Source of the DNA: Cyrtodaria siliqua
Taxonomy: Eukaryota; Mollusca; Bivalvia; Adapedonta; Hiatellidae
Assembly: GCA_037043455.1 (NCBI GenBank)
Contig: JAWPHD010011517.1
Location: 19,195-83,194, forward strand
DNA: 64,000 nucleotides
Direction: 5' to 3'
Positions 11,900 through 23,252 of this stretch are shown here, piece after piece. Position 1 is the stretch's first letter. The number at the start of each line of letters is the position of its first letter. The position numbers and the translations under genes are program-made. The notes beneath the pieces are model-generated. The model was not told the DNA's origin, did no database searches, and saw only the letters and a program-made list of their open reading frames with translations.

Positions 11900-12691
11900 T
11901 ATCCCGCCAACAACAGCCGAATTTTACAACATATGTACATCGTTCTAAATTTGACCTACTGACGACGAGATATACATACTGAAAAAAATAAAGTTTAGCA
12001 AGCCCTTATGCACATCTAGCTTAAATAAATGAAATGTTATTTTATATTGTGAAGTATTTTAAATCATCGGCATAACTTAGGTTGATCTTCTTTTTCACTT
12101 ACTTTTTGTATTCCAATGTAAGTATCAGAGTTATCTCCCATTTTGTTAAAATATACTATTTCACATTTAAAAATACAAATAAGGTAAAGAGCAAGATTAA
12201 ACATTATAAAATATCTATTATGGGCCTCAAGTTATAAAAACCTCTAAAACAATCGACAATTTCCTTGCCATTATAAAGATATAGGGAACCAAAGTTTACC
12301 ATTGAAATTACCTCCCTTTACATTGAAATAAGAGCGAAATTATAATTTCTGTAAAACATGTAGATTACCACATGTTGCTATTGTTTTCGCATATTTTTTT
12401 TTTGAAACTTAGTCCCTTTATATAGCTGATAATTATGTAAATTATATTGCCCATGACCGCTTCTACACATATCCTAGAATCTGGTCAACGGGATTTATGT
12501 TATTTACTTGCTAAACTTATTTTTATCAGAATATATATAACTTACATATTTTGAGAATCCAAACTCTATAGACACAATATAAATGGCATTAACCAGCTAT
12601 GCCAAGCCCCAAAACTGGTGCGTTGAATTAAGAGTTACTAACTAATCTTTTACGCATATTCATTTACGGGTATTCAAGAACCTTATTTATG
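11900..12691 (+). repeat. Dispersed repeat family R2, copy 3, split by a MITE
   Basis: The R2 sequence runs 11900-11978 and resumes at 12530 with AATATATATAACTTACATAT. The break falls where copies 1 and 2 are continuous. Confidence 0.7.
11979..12529. mobile_element. 551-bp MITE inserted in R2
   Basis: The left end CTGAAAAAAATAAAGTTTAG and the right end TAAACTTATTTTTATCAG are inverted repeats of about 23 bp. The interior is AT-rich with no ORF. The flanks are ATA on the left and AATA on the right, compatible with a short TA-type target, but I cannot fix it exactly. Confidence 0.8.
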
Positions 12692-12695
12692 CTGC

Positions 12696-12793
12696 CGAAT
12701 CTGTCATTTATAGCACGGCTGAAATATACCGGCATTTATAGCACGGTTTAGGCTCAGACCTTCAGGTTTATGAAAATTATATCATAAGCAAGA
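12696..12793 (+). repeat. 98-bp block also found upstream of the orphan membrane gene
   Basis: Reverse complement of 29881-29978; I count two mismatches in 98 bases. It holds two direct CATTTATAGC words. It starts right after R2 copy 3. Confidence 0.9.
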
Positions 12794-13679
12794 ATGTATA
12801 CTTACACAATGACATGACGTCGCTTTTTTATTGATATTACATTAGGCCCTATTGTTGATGGGCATGACTTTTATCTGACCCCACGTGTAATATCAGATTT
12901 TCCAGGACTCGTATAAAACGTAGATATGCTAGAATAAGCATATAATTACGGTGTTTTTGTCCCCATTTTTACTTCCTTTTTTGTTTATAAATATTGGCTA
13001 GTAGTTAATGATATAGAAAATGACGTGATCTACAATTGTTTCAAAATTAAAATAACCCGTACGGTAGAGGCCACTTAAAACGGTATATGAGACAATGGTG
13101 GGTTCGTGCAAGCACTTGAACACTTTACTGCCACTTCACAAACAGGAAAAATGAGAAAAAGAAAACTGAAACTGAACCTGAAACTGAAACTGTTGCAAAA
13201 TCAAAATTACCCAACCATAGTTACCATAGTGCATTTAAATCATTTACAACCACTTCAAAACAATAGGAATTAAACAATGAGACACGTGAAATACTAAACA
13301 TCTACTTCACAAACAATTACGATAAAGGGACTTTATTTAGTCTTTTTAGTGCCTCTTTACAGAGATTGTGCAGTGCGCAATAACATGTACTAATCTCTTA
13401 TTACTTCACTGACCTAACTGAAATAGCAAGTTAGAGTAACTAGCAACTATTTTTGTGTGATACCACTATAACAGCTGTTGCTGTGTACAATGATTATGAA
13501 TTGTTTAATGGTTGACTTTGTATTTGCATTTAGCACGCATCTGTGTAGAAAAGTAAGTGCACTTTTAGAAAAAAAACAAAAATACAGTTGTGGTAGAAAC
13601 TAAACCAAATCTTTTTAATCGAATTAATATGCTAATTTATTATTTTCTATCAAACAATGCATCAACTTGTATTAATTGC
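12794..13679. other. No feature recognised
   Basis: AT-rich. A short AAACTGAA-type tandem lies near 13160-13195. No gene evidence. Confidence 0.5.
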
Positions 13680-14400
13680 ATCAATAATAAGTTATGAGCG
13701 GAAACCGCTAAAATCATCAAGTTTCAAAAATGAAAGGTCCGTAACTCAGGCATTATGGGAGCAATGTAGCTGGCTATCGAACCTGACCCGAGATACTATG
13801 CCCATAAACATTGTCCCCAAGTTTCATCAAGATTGGATTATAAATGTTAATGTTGCCCCACTGATATGTAATGAGTTTCAGAAAAAAAGTCCTCAAGATA
13901 AAGATGGTGGGAAATGCTAAACGTTGGGGTAAAAGTTGCGTTTTTTAAGAGAAAATCTCCGGAAACTGGAATAATTTTATAATAAATCATTTGAGCAAAT
14001 TGGAATTTTCTAACAGTTCGGAAATACTCTTCCAAATACATCTCCATGTAAATCACGGTTTTATAGAGGAATATTGGGTTTACTTAATAATGTGAGATTT
14101 TGGGGCAAAACTTGAAAACAATGAATAAAATCGTTGATTTCTGTATTATACATTTGGTGTAACAAGGCTATAAATTAAAAAAAACACTAAATGAGTTGTA
14201 AAAACTTAATTTCTTACTGTTTTGCACAGGGAAAGGTACAGCGATGTGCCAGAAAAAAAATCCTTTAGCATAAAATTACTTTATTTTTGGGTCTAAAAAT
14301 GTGTTTTTCATAAAAAATCGCTGAAAAGAGGAATAATTTTGTAATTAAATGTTTGAACATCAACTTATCTAATGGAAGTGATAAAATGGTACACAGTTAT
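13680..14400 (+). repeat. Degenerate satellite-like monomers
   Basis: The block from AAAGGTCCGTAACTCAGGCA to GTTTCATCAAGATTGG belongs to the same loose superfamily as the GGCCATAACTC arrays further right. Two later segments (about 13938-14010 and 14300-14370) share GGAATAATTTT and neighbouring bases at a spacing of about 360 bp. Confidence 0.5.
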
Positions 14401-14429
14401 ATATATCAATGTTTCATTGAATAGTAAGT

Positions 14430-15800
14430 GAGCGTTAGTATTGTCCTAAGGGGAATATCGACATCTAGCGTTAGTACTGCCTTCTGGGGGCAATCTCAAT
14501 ATGTATCGTTAGTATTTGCCTCATTGACAATATCAACAGCCAGAGTTAGTACTGTCCTCATGGACACTATTAACAGCCAGCGTTATTAATGTCCCCAGGG
14601 GAAGTATAAACGGCCAGCGTTAGTACTGTTCTTAGCGGCAATATCAACAGCCAGCGTTAGTACGGTCTTAAGGGACATTATCAATATCCAGTATGAGTAC
14701 TGTCCACAGGGTCAACGTTAGTACTGGTCTCAGGGGCAATATCAACAGCCAACGTTAGTACTGTCCAAAGGGGCAATATCAACATCCAGCTTTAGTACTG
14801 TCCAGTGTAAGTACTGTCCTCAGGGGCAATATCAACAGTCAATGTTAGTACTGGCCTAAGGGGCAAAACCAACAGCCATCGTTAGTATTGTCCACAGTGT
14901 CAAAATCAATAGCCAGAGTTAGTAATGGGCTCATGAGCAATATCAACAGGTAGGGGTAGTTTTGTCCTCATGGAGAATATCAACAGCGAGCTTTAACACT
15001 GTCCTCATTGGCAATATAAATAGCCACTTGTATTACTGCCCTAAGGGAAATATCAACAGGTAGCGTTAATACTGTCTTCGGGGCCAAATATCCACAACTA
15101 GCGCTATAACTGTCCCCAGAGGCAATGTCAACAGCTAGCGTTAGTTTTGTCCTCATGGAGAATATCAACAGCTAGATTTAACACTGTCCTCATTGGCAAT
15201 ATCAATAGCCACTTTTATTACTGGCCTAAAGGGAAGTAGCGTTAATACTGTCTTCGGGGCCAATATCAACAGTAAGCGTTAGTACTGCTGTCCAGGGGCA
15301 ATATCAGCAGCTAGCGTTAGGTTAGTACTTTCCTAAGGGGCAAAATCGACAGCCAGCGTTTGTACTGTCCTCAAGGGCAATATCAACTGCCTGCGTTGGT
15401 ATTGTCCTCAGTGGCAATATCAACAGCCAGCGTTAGTACTATCCTAAAGTGCAATGCCACAGTTATCGTTAGAAATGTCCTCGGGGGCGCTATCAAGAGC
15501 TAGCCTTAGAACTACAATATCAACAACTAGTTTGTAACATGCACAGGTATCAACAGCTAGCATTTGTTCTGTCTATATGGATACTATCAACAGCTATTGT
15601 CTTTAACATCCACATGAGCAATATCAACAGTCAGCGTCTTGTAGGGATACTATCAACAGCTAGAGTTAGTACTGTCCACAAGTCAATATCAACAGGTAGC
15701 GTTAGTCCTGTCCTCAGGGGCAATATCGCCGGCTAGCGTTAGTCCTGTCCTAAAGCGAATACAGTCGGTACTACTAAACTCTGCGAAAATATCACCTACT
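14430..15800 (+). repeat. Minisatellite of about 37 bp, roughly 35 degenerate copies
   Basis: The unit reads approximately CAGCCAGCGTTAGTACTGTC followed by CTCAGGGGCAATATCAA. Spacing is mostly 36-39 bp, with occasional partial or deleted units. Units diverge freely and the array has no continuous reading frame, so it is non-coding tandem DNA. Confidence 0.9.
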
Positions 15801-15924
15801 AGCTTACATCGCCTCTGTACTGTCCTCCTAGGACAATTTCAAGAATTAGCGTCAGTAAATTCTTGAAGGACAAAATAAATTGCTTAGGTCACTTCCTTGA
15901 AACAAAAAAGGGACAATATAGTCA

Positions 15925-16990
15925 TATCCTTAAACGGTTTCTCACCAGTGTGTATGCATACTTGTCTTTTCGTTTACCCTACCTGTTTGCAAGCAATGAT
16001 TTTTCCCAAGTGAGTGCTTTTGATGAATGACCGTTCATTATTCGGGCAAGGTACATGTACTGTGAAACTGACATCCGTCGAAGGGGATTCATATCCACGA
16101 TTAATGCGTAATTGTGGCTGATATAGCTTAGGCACTAGTATCTTCTACTTTGCTAAAATGAGTAACTAGGCCTATTCGGAAACTTAAAGGACAATATAAA
16201 CATCTCTCACATTGCCTATATTTTAATGTATGTAGCTTATATGGCTTCTATCCTGTATGCGTACTCACATTCGACTACTGTTTAAAGAAAGTTAATTGAA
16301 TTGATTTGTGTTTTAAGGCGCAACAACACATGAAAGGTTATATGGCGCCTAACAGGAACGAACGTGCCAGGCTCATCCTCCATTTACATCAAGATAAAAT
16401 ATGAAGATTGGGCCTAGAACCTTTTACCTGCAAAACCGCAAAATTGCTGCAAATGCTATAATAGACACTCCATTTACGATGACGTTTGCATACGCGGTGT
16501 CATGATAAAGACCTTGAATGGGCATGATAAAAAATGACAAAATGAATATGAATGTCGGTGTGGGGGGGGGGGGGGGGGGGGGGGGTGGAGGCGGGGGTCA
16601 AACCCCTCTGTATGTGACGTTGTCTTTGTGAGATTGCAGTGGTTGTATTCTACCCCGCAACCTCACGGGGAACAAAATTAAAGTTAACAGATGACAGACA
16701 TCGTATTTCTCTTATCAGTATACTGATATGTATCAGCTGGTACAGCAGCTAATTAGGCACTAATAACTTCTACAGAACTAAATTGGATAACTGGTGGTAT
16801 GCAGAAAATTAAAAGATGATAAAGACATCTCTCACATCACCTAGACATTATCACTTGCTATCATTTAACGAAATATAACAGAATGGCTTAATATATTTGA
16901 TTTATATAGCTTCTCCCCTGTATGTATTCTCACATTCGCCTACTTTTTATTTCCTAAGCCGTTACTACTTCCTAATTATTTTTTAAACAG
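15925..16990 (-). pseudogene. C2H2 zinc-finger relics
   Basis: On the minus strand, 15995-15940 reads a finger end followed by a perfect HTGEKPFK linker, but with a stop just upstream. Two more relics, 16285-16190 and 16965-16800, each read an HTG-KPYK-like linker (one with a stop, one as HTGEKLYK). After an interruption of about 80-110 nt each is followed by a CERC pair. The two blocks around them (about 16110-16300 and 16735-16960) are diverged duplicates, separated by an R1 repeat. No intact finger remains. This looks like a duplicated and decayed piece of a zinc-finger gene, possibly related to the one at 60.8-62.9 kb. Confidence 0.6.
16305..16680 (+). repeat. Dispersed repeat family R1, copy with a 24-G run
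   Basis: Begins TTTTAAGGCGCAACAACACA and contains GGTTATATGGCGCC, GGCTCATCCTCCATTTACAT and ACACTCCATTTA. Other copies are at 37303-37372 (minus), 42108-42206, 48605-48860 and 61155-61565. Bases 16562-16585 are all G, in a place where the 61.4 kb copy has only a few G. Class unknown; no ORF. Confidence 0.8.
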
Positions 16991-17944
16991 GAGGCGAATG
17001 TGATTATTCATATAATGCGTCAAAACCAAATACGCAATATGTGACTTGTACGCATTATGTGACAAAAATAGTTGTTGTTTTGTGTTTTGTGCTTTTTGTT
17101 GTTGTTGTTGTTGAGTTGTTGTTGTTTGTGTGTGTGTTTTTTTGGGAGGGGCAGTGGTTGTGGGTTGGCTGTAAAGAGTGTTTTTTAATGTTGCGCATCA
17201 CCCCCTTAACTGGAAACAACGCGTGCGTGCGTTTGTGTTTTGGGTTTTACTTGTTTCTGTCAAATCCTTTATCCGCCCTTGAGGAGGGTGCATGCTCCCC
17301 AGATTTTTTCTAAAGTAAGAAGAATTTATTTTATGGATGTATGCAAACTGGATCTGCCCATGCCCCCAACCTCCTGCCTAACTAACAACCAAAGAACAAT
17401 CAAAATACATACGTTTCAGATTTTAGGTGGGGGTGCTCTCGGTGCCCGCAAAGGACCCGCCCCTAGACCCATCCCGCTACCACCTGTACACCCACAAACA
17501 ACAAAAGCTTACTATATATATATAATTATTACTTTTCATATTTTAGCCTGATGCACCCCTCCCCACGGATCCGCCCTTGCCCTCCCCCGACCCACGACCC
17601 ACTTCTCACCCCATATATTTCTTTGCCTCGGTGTCAGTTTACGTCTGGTTACGGCACTGTGCGTGAAAGCTATTGCGTGAAAGTTATGCATAGCCTCATG
17701 ACAAATGTATACTCCGCTTTTTGTGAATTAGATAATGTGTGCTAGGAATCAAAGACATTCAATGCAGATATATTATATCCACCTTAGAACACGACATCCC
17801 AGGCCATATCAGGACCCGATTTGCAATCAATTGTAACTAGAAGAACGGTATTGAAACAAAGAATGAAGGAACGCGTTTGGACATACAAATATCTTTTTAA
17901 AAAAAAAATATCTTAAAAAAATATATAATCTGATTGTTTGTTTT
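16991..17944. other. No gene recognised
   Basis: Contains a GTT-rich low-complexity patch (17090-17145) and C-rich stretches (17270-17600). The open frames across the C-rich part are compositional. Confidence 0.5.
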
Positions 17945-18300
17945 TGTCTAGACTTGTATACAAATATCAAAACATATCAAATAATTGCAAAACTGTACAC
18001 TAAAATTAATCCTACCCAAAAAAAGAGACCGTAGTAGACATGTAGACAACATCAGAGCACAACATCAGAGCATATCAAATAAATGTAAAACTGTACACCA
18101 GAAACAATCCTAACCCATGTAAGAGACCATAGTCAAAAACAAGCATACACCATGTAAGATACCATAGTCAAAAGCAATCCCACCTCATGTATGGTCTCTT
18201 ACATGGCAATGGGGTAGGATTTTTGAGTAGGATTGTTTTTGGTGTACGGTTTTTCATTTTGTTTTAAATATGTTTTGATGTTTGTATACATGTCTATACA
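17945..18300. repeat. Imperfect large inverted repeat (foldback)
   Basis: The left side (TCAAAACATATC, CTGTACACCAGAAACAATCC, ATGTAAGAGACCATA) is mirrored on the right (TATGGTCTCTTACATGG, GTAGGATTG, GGTGTAC, ATATGTTTTGATGTTTG). An extra stretch of about 17 bp interrupts the right arm. Arms are roughly 110-180 bp. Confidence 0.65.
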
Positions 18301-18424
18301 AATATATAATATAACAAAAAAAAACAGAATTTTTTTTCTGATTTGTTTCTCTTTTTTTGTTTTCTTTTTTATGTTTATTTCCTTCAACCTGTGTATTGAA
18401 AATAACAATTTCTTCCAGTCATAT

Positions 18425-18640
18425 TGTTGTGGTGGATGAGTGGTTAGCATACTTGGTCATACTTGCCTCTCGTCCCAGATGTCACAGGTTCGATTTCCTC
18501 GGGTAAGATAAGCCTACTATAAAAGTATGCCATCCTCCGAAGGAGGTGTGTAAAGTAATAGGTCCGTGTGTAGGGAGATCTATACACGTGGTAATCGGTT
18601 ATTCGTAAACAGAGCTGCACATAATAAATGAAATTGCGTG
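18425..18640 (+). mobile_element. tRNA-derived SINE (SINE-3)
   Basis: The head has A-box-like GTGGATGAGTGGTTAGCAT and B-box CAGGTTCGATTTCCTCGGG at tRNA spacing. The rest (to about 18640) is unrelated body. It is not a working tRNA: the acceptor stem does not pair. Confidence 0.6.
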
Positions 18641-19198
18641 TAGATAGTGGCAAAATATAAGAAACATATACATCTAATCTATTGAATAACTCTAACACAA
18701 TAGCAAGTGTTTTGTCAATATCGACGTGTGCTTCAACTAAACGATTACAATACAAAACTTCCTCCCCTTAATTTCTTATAAATGGCCTTTCACAACAAAA
18801 TCGCAGTATATATGTGTTGCGTCCCTTTTGTTGCGAAACGCCATATAGGGGCTCAAACAACAGCTGGAGCTTTGTCGGGGCGATATTAACAGGAGGGACT
18901 CAAACAACAGCGAGTGATTTTAACCGTACTGGTGGATTTTGCCACGTTGTACACCAATGGTGGTATCCTGAATTAAACAATGTCATCCCTTTCCAGAGTC
19001 CAGATCAGAACCATCTTGATTATGAACATGGTATATAGAACATTCGCACAAACACACACACACATATACGTTTTAGTGCTACTGTACACTCTTTAAAATA
19101 TTAAAATGTGTTGTTTTGGAGTTAGTAGTTGTAGCGTTTGCGCATGTGTAGAAAAATGTTTATGTCAGTAGATACATATACACATACAATTGTCATGC
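18641..19198. other. No feature recognised
   Basis: No motif-bearing frame; a short (CA)n lies near 19050. Confidence 0.45.
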
Positions 19199-19213
19199 TG
19201 GTGCCGTAGTAGA

Positions 19214-19754
19214 ATGAATGAATAGTGTTTTACGACACGTCGACACAAATACGTCACATTGTGCACAAAAACTGATGAAAGATGAAGAAATGAAGTAATA
19301 ATTAAACAAAATGAGGTAAATGTACAAAGAGAAAACTATTTACAAATAAGGGATAATATGGTAGTTATATAAACTAAAGCCTGATTTCTTTCAGAAAATC
19401 TGAACCAAGACTAAAGTCTTGAGTATCAAATAACTCTTTCATATAATTGACTGTGTAGTACCTTTGCCGCATAGGATCAAAGTCTACACATTCCAACAAG
19501 ATATGTTTGACCGTTAACGGTGCAAAACAGGATATAAATTCTGGTAATTGCTCACCTTGTAATAAATATGAATGAGTATAACGTGTATGCCCTATCCTGC
19601 ACCGGATTAGAACAACTTCTTCTCGACGAATGGATCTACTAGAACGACACCATTCTCCGAGTAAAGGTTATATTTAATGGAATTTATTGTTCTTGACTAA
19701 TCACAAGCGGCTTGCCAAGAGTTACGAATATATATGTTAATACAACTTTTAAAA
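19214..19754 (-). mobile_element. 5'-truncated RNase H-type LINE with 15-bp target duplication
   Basis: This is a minus-strand copy of the 3' end of the element at 20778-22908: the last part of the polyprotein (RREEVVL, RCRIGHTRYTHSY, VKHILLECVDFDPMRQRYY), then the 3' UTR and a (TTCA)n tail. It is bounded by identical TGGTGCCGTAGTAGA at 19199-19213 and 19755-19769, a textbook target-primed insertion. The retained coding piece reads well, so the insertion is fairly young. Confidence 0.92.
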
Positions 19755-20559
19755 TGGTGCCGTAGTAGAGGTCTGAACTAAAACGCTTGAATGAAAAGTG
19801 TGAGAGCGGTACGTGGTCGATTCTTAGAAACGACACTTCTTTCTTTAATATTTTTTTTCTCATTCCCAACACATCAAACTATTTTCTCTCTTCATTTTAT
19901 GATAGAGTGTAAAACCTAGCCTGTATTAAGTGTTTTTTTTTATACTTGCAATGTCTTACAGCTATATATCTGCACTGATGCATTGGTTAGTCATAACGGA
20001 AAGTTGTAAATCCTAAAGCAAGACGTTCTTTATAAACTTTGTTAATGTACTGAATACAGAAACTGGATTTTTCTTGATACATACTTCTGTATCATTCAAA
20101 CGATTTAGATTTGATAATACATAATATCCGGCGAATTTGATGCAACATTTCAAAATCAAGTTAATGCTCCCGCCCATTCCCCGGAGGTTTCACATTGGTA
20201 AATATAATTATTTGACACACTTTAAAACAATTCTGCTTTATAAATGCTTACCTGAAATAATTTATATTTGAAACATGCATCTAATAGTCAAGGAGAATAT
20301 TAAGAGTTTGTGAAAAAAGTCCCAAAATGTCGAAACGCAATAATGTCTTTAATCCTTGTGCGTCAGTTATATTTATCAAAAGCGACATTAACTCTTCGCA
20401 TGTTCTAAGAAATAATACCCATGTAACATCAATGTCAGCGGTGTAAGCAGGGTACATTCAAACGGTTCCTGAACTATCGTGTGAGCGCTTCATGCATGCC
20501 CTTCATGCCAATTTGGGCCTTTTGTTTAATTACGCTCTTAGATTCAAATTTAATATTCT

Positions 20560-20777
20560 TTATACTGAATCTAGTATTTCGCTAAGCATGTTCAGATACG
20601 GTCTCGTGTATCGGTCTATCCTCCGAGCACGTTAAAGAACCATAGGAATCTATTCGATAATAAGAGTAGGGCAGGTTCCCGGATTCCTATGTATCCTTCC
20701 CCTCTCTCTGGGACGGCTCTAAATAACCTATACCGTGTTGATGAGCCGTTAAACAACATTCAATTCAATTCAATTCG
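20560..20777 (+). mobile_element. 3' end of a second, different retroelement
   Basis: The sequence CGAGCACGTTAAAGAACC, GGGACGGCTCTAAATAACC and GATGAGCCGTTAAACAAC followed by a CAATT tandem looks like the 3' UTR and tail of a LINE/SINE type common in marine invertebrates. It abuts the LINE below. Confidence 0.6.
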
Positions 20778-22908
20778 TTTTTCAATGACCATTGCTGGCC
20801 TTTCTTCATTTCGACTAGTCTTAGAGGCCGATTACCAATTTTTATAGAGAATTTCTTAGATGATAGACAGTTTCGTGTCCGAATGAGTTCAACCCTCGCT
20901 CACATTCATGAACAGGAGATGGGTGTGCCACAGGGCAGTATACTCTCTGTCACCCTTTTTAATATAAAAATTAACAGTATAGTTAAATGCATCAATCCTG
21001 GTGTGGATTGCTCTCTATATGTTGGCGACTTTGTTATATGTTATCGTGCAAAAAACATGAACACTATTGAGAGACAACTTCAACAATGCCTCAGTAAACT
21101 TCAGACCTTGTCGGATGAAAATGTTTTTAAATTGTCTATATCTAAAACTAATTGTATGCAGTTTTGTCAACTACGTAAACATCATAAAGAACCTCATCTA
21201 ACACTGGATGGGTCACCAATACCAGTAGTGGATGAGACAAAATTCCTTGGTCTTTTTTTTCGACCGTAAATTAACGTTTATACCACACCTTAAATACTTG
21301 AAGGCCAAGTGCCTTAAAGCTCGAAATTACTTAAAGTTGTTGCAAACACTAATTGGGGAACTTCTACAACTGTATAGATCTCTTATCAGATCCAAGCTGG
21401 ACTACGGCTCAGTATTATATGGATCGACTTACAAATCATACTTGCAGATGCTCGATCCTATACATAATCAAGGATTATGACTCGCCTTAGGTGCCTTTCG
21501 TACATCACCAGCCGAAAGTTTATATGTTGAAGCTAATGAACCATCACTGTCTCATAGACGGGACAAATTAACCCTTCAATACGCCATAAAATTACAAACC
21601 CAACCGTCGATACTATTTTTAATCCTAGTTATGAACATCTTTTTTATCGAAAACCGAAGGCCATTCGAACATTTGGTCTTCGTATTAAACCAAAATTAAG
21701 AGACACTGAAATCGACCTAAATTTGATTGCCAAGTACAAAGTACCACAAATTCTACCATGGACTTTGGAAACACCAACAATTATTTTTGATCTTTGTAAT
21801 AGTAACAAATCTAGTACAGACCCTACTGTCTTCCAAAGCAAATTTAATGAAATTAAATCGAAATACAGTAACTTTCAACATATATACACAGATGGTTCTA
21901 AAGATGGAGATAAGGTTGCTGCAGCAGCTGTTGTTCACAAATACAGCATAAAGAGCCGCCTGCATGACATGGCCTCTATCTTTTCAGCCGAACTTAAGGC
22001 CATTGAACTATATTCAGAAATCTGATGATGACCATTTTGTAATCTTTTCTGATTCCCTTTCATCTCTTCAAGCCCTGGGTAATATGAAACATGATAACCC
22101 AGTTGTGCTTCAACTTTTACAAAAGTACAATTCTCTTATAGTTGATAATGTTATTATTTTCTGCTGGCTTCCAAGCCATGTAGGAATAAGTGGTGGTAAT
22201 GATAGAGCTGATAGTGCAGCTAAAACAGATTAAGTTTACATATATCTAATGCCAAATTACATTATACTGATTTTAAAAGTTGTATTAACACATTAACACA
22301 AGCCGCTTGGGATTTGTCAGTTAACAATAAACTCCATTCAATTAAACCGTTACCCGGAGAATGGCGTTCTTCTAGTATACCTATTCGTCGAGAAGAAGTT
22401 GTCCTAGCCCGGTGCAGGATAGGGCATACACGTTATACTCATTCATATGTATTACAAGGTGAGTTATTACCAGAATGTATACCCTGTTTTGCACCTTTAA
22501 CGGTCAAACACATCTTATTGGAATGTGTCGACTTTGATCCTATGCGTCAAAGGTACTACACAGTTAATACTATGAAAGAGTATTTGATACTATAGATTTT
22601 AGTCTTGTTTTAGATTTCCTGAAAGAAATCAGACTATATAAATCATTATAATAATCAGATTTTATAAATCATTATAATATGTTCTTATATATATTTACTG
22701 GTTTATACACCCGTTGATGGACATTTGTTGATTTACATTTATATATAGTTTATATTACTACCATATCATCCCTTATTTGTAAATAGTTTTACCTTTATAT
22801 ATTTTACATTAATTTTTATTTACTACTTTATTTCTTTGTCTTTTATCAGTTTTTGCGCACAATATGACCTATTTCTGTGTCGACGTGCCGTAAAACACCA
22901 TTCATTCA
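20778..22908 (+). mobile_element. Non-LTR retrotransposon with RT and RNase H, 5'-truncated and dead
   Basis: The reverse-transcriptase domain is entered mid-way, without its own start (SLRGRLPIF about 20820, then the MGVPQGSILS block at about 20920). The RT continues to FLGLFF and then shifts frame in a T-run (21247-21256). The next frame ends at a TGA (21478) where relatives have arginine. An RNase H domain follows (YTDGSKDGD about 21890, FSAELKA about 21987, FSDSLSSLQAL, WLPSHVGISG), with another frame break near 22020. The C-terminal part ends in a Cys/His-bearing tail (RCRIGHTRYTHSY...CIPC). The RT active-site box reads YVGD rather than YxDD, so a catalytic aspartate is lost. The 3' UTR ends GTGCCGTAAAACACC plus (ATTC)n. 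RT plus C-terminal RNase H points to the I/Nimb group; clade not certain. Confidence 0.88.
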
Positions 22909-23105
22909 TTACATATATACATAGTTTATATTACTACCATATCATCTCTTATTTGTAAATAGTTTTATCTTTATATATTTACATTAATTTTTATTTACTA
23001 CTTCATTTCTTCATCTTTCATCAGTTTTTACTCACAATATGATCTATTTTTGTGCCGACGTGCAGTAAAAAACCATTCATTCATTCATTCATTCATTCAT
23101 TCATT
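22909..23105 (+). mobile_element. Extra 3'-UTR-only copy of the same LINE
   Basis: Repeats the last about 190 bp of the preceding element (TAGTTTATATTACTACCATA to GTGCAGTAAAAAACCATTC) and ends with a longer ATTC tail. It abuts the first copy's tail head to tail. Confidence 0.85.
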
Positions 23106-23252
23106 TGGACTATTTGTGTGATAGACATAATTCGCAGTATATGTTACACTTCACAGTGTCTGATTTACTAAAAAAACTCGATATACAAAATGTAGTCTGG
23201 CACCGCCCCAACTACCTACCCATGCTCACCCAACCCTACTGTGCATTTCAGG

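Noticed and set aside
14430..15800. CRISPR-like array
   Set aside because: Units are contiguous minisatellite repeats without unique spacers, in clearly eukaryotic DNA.
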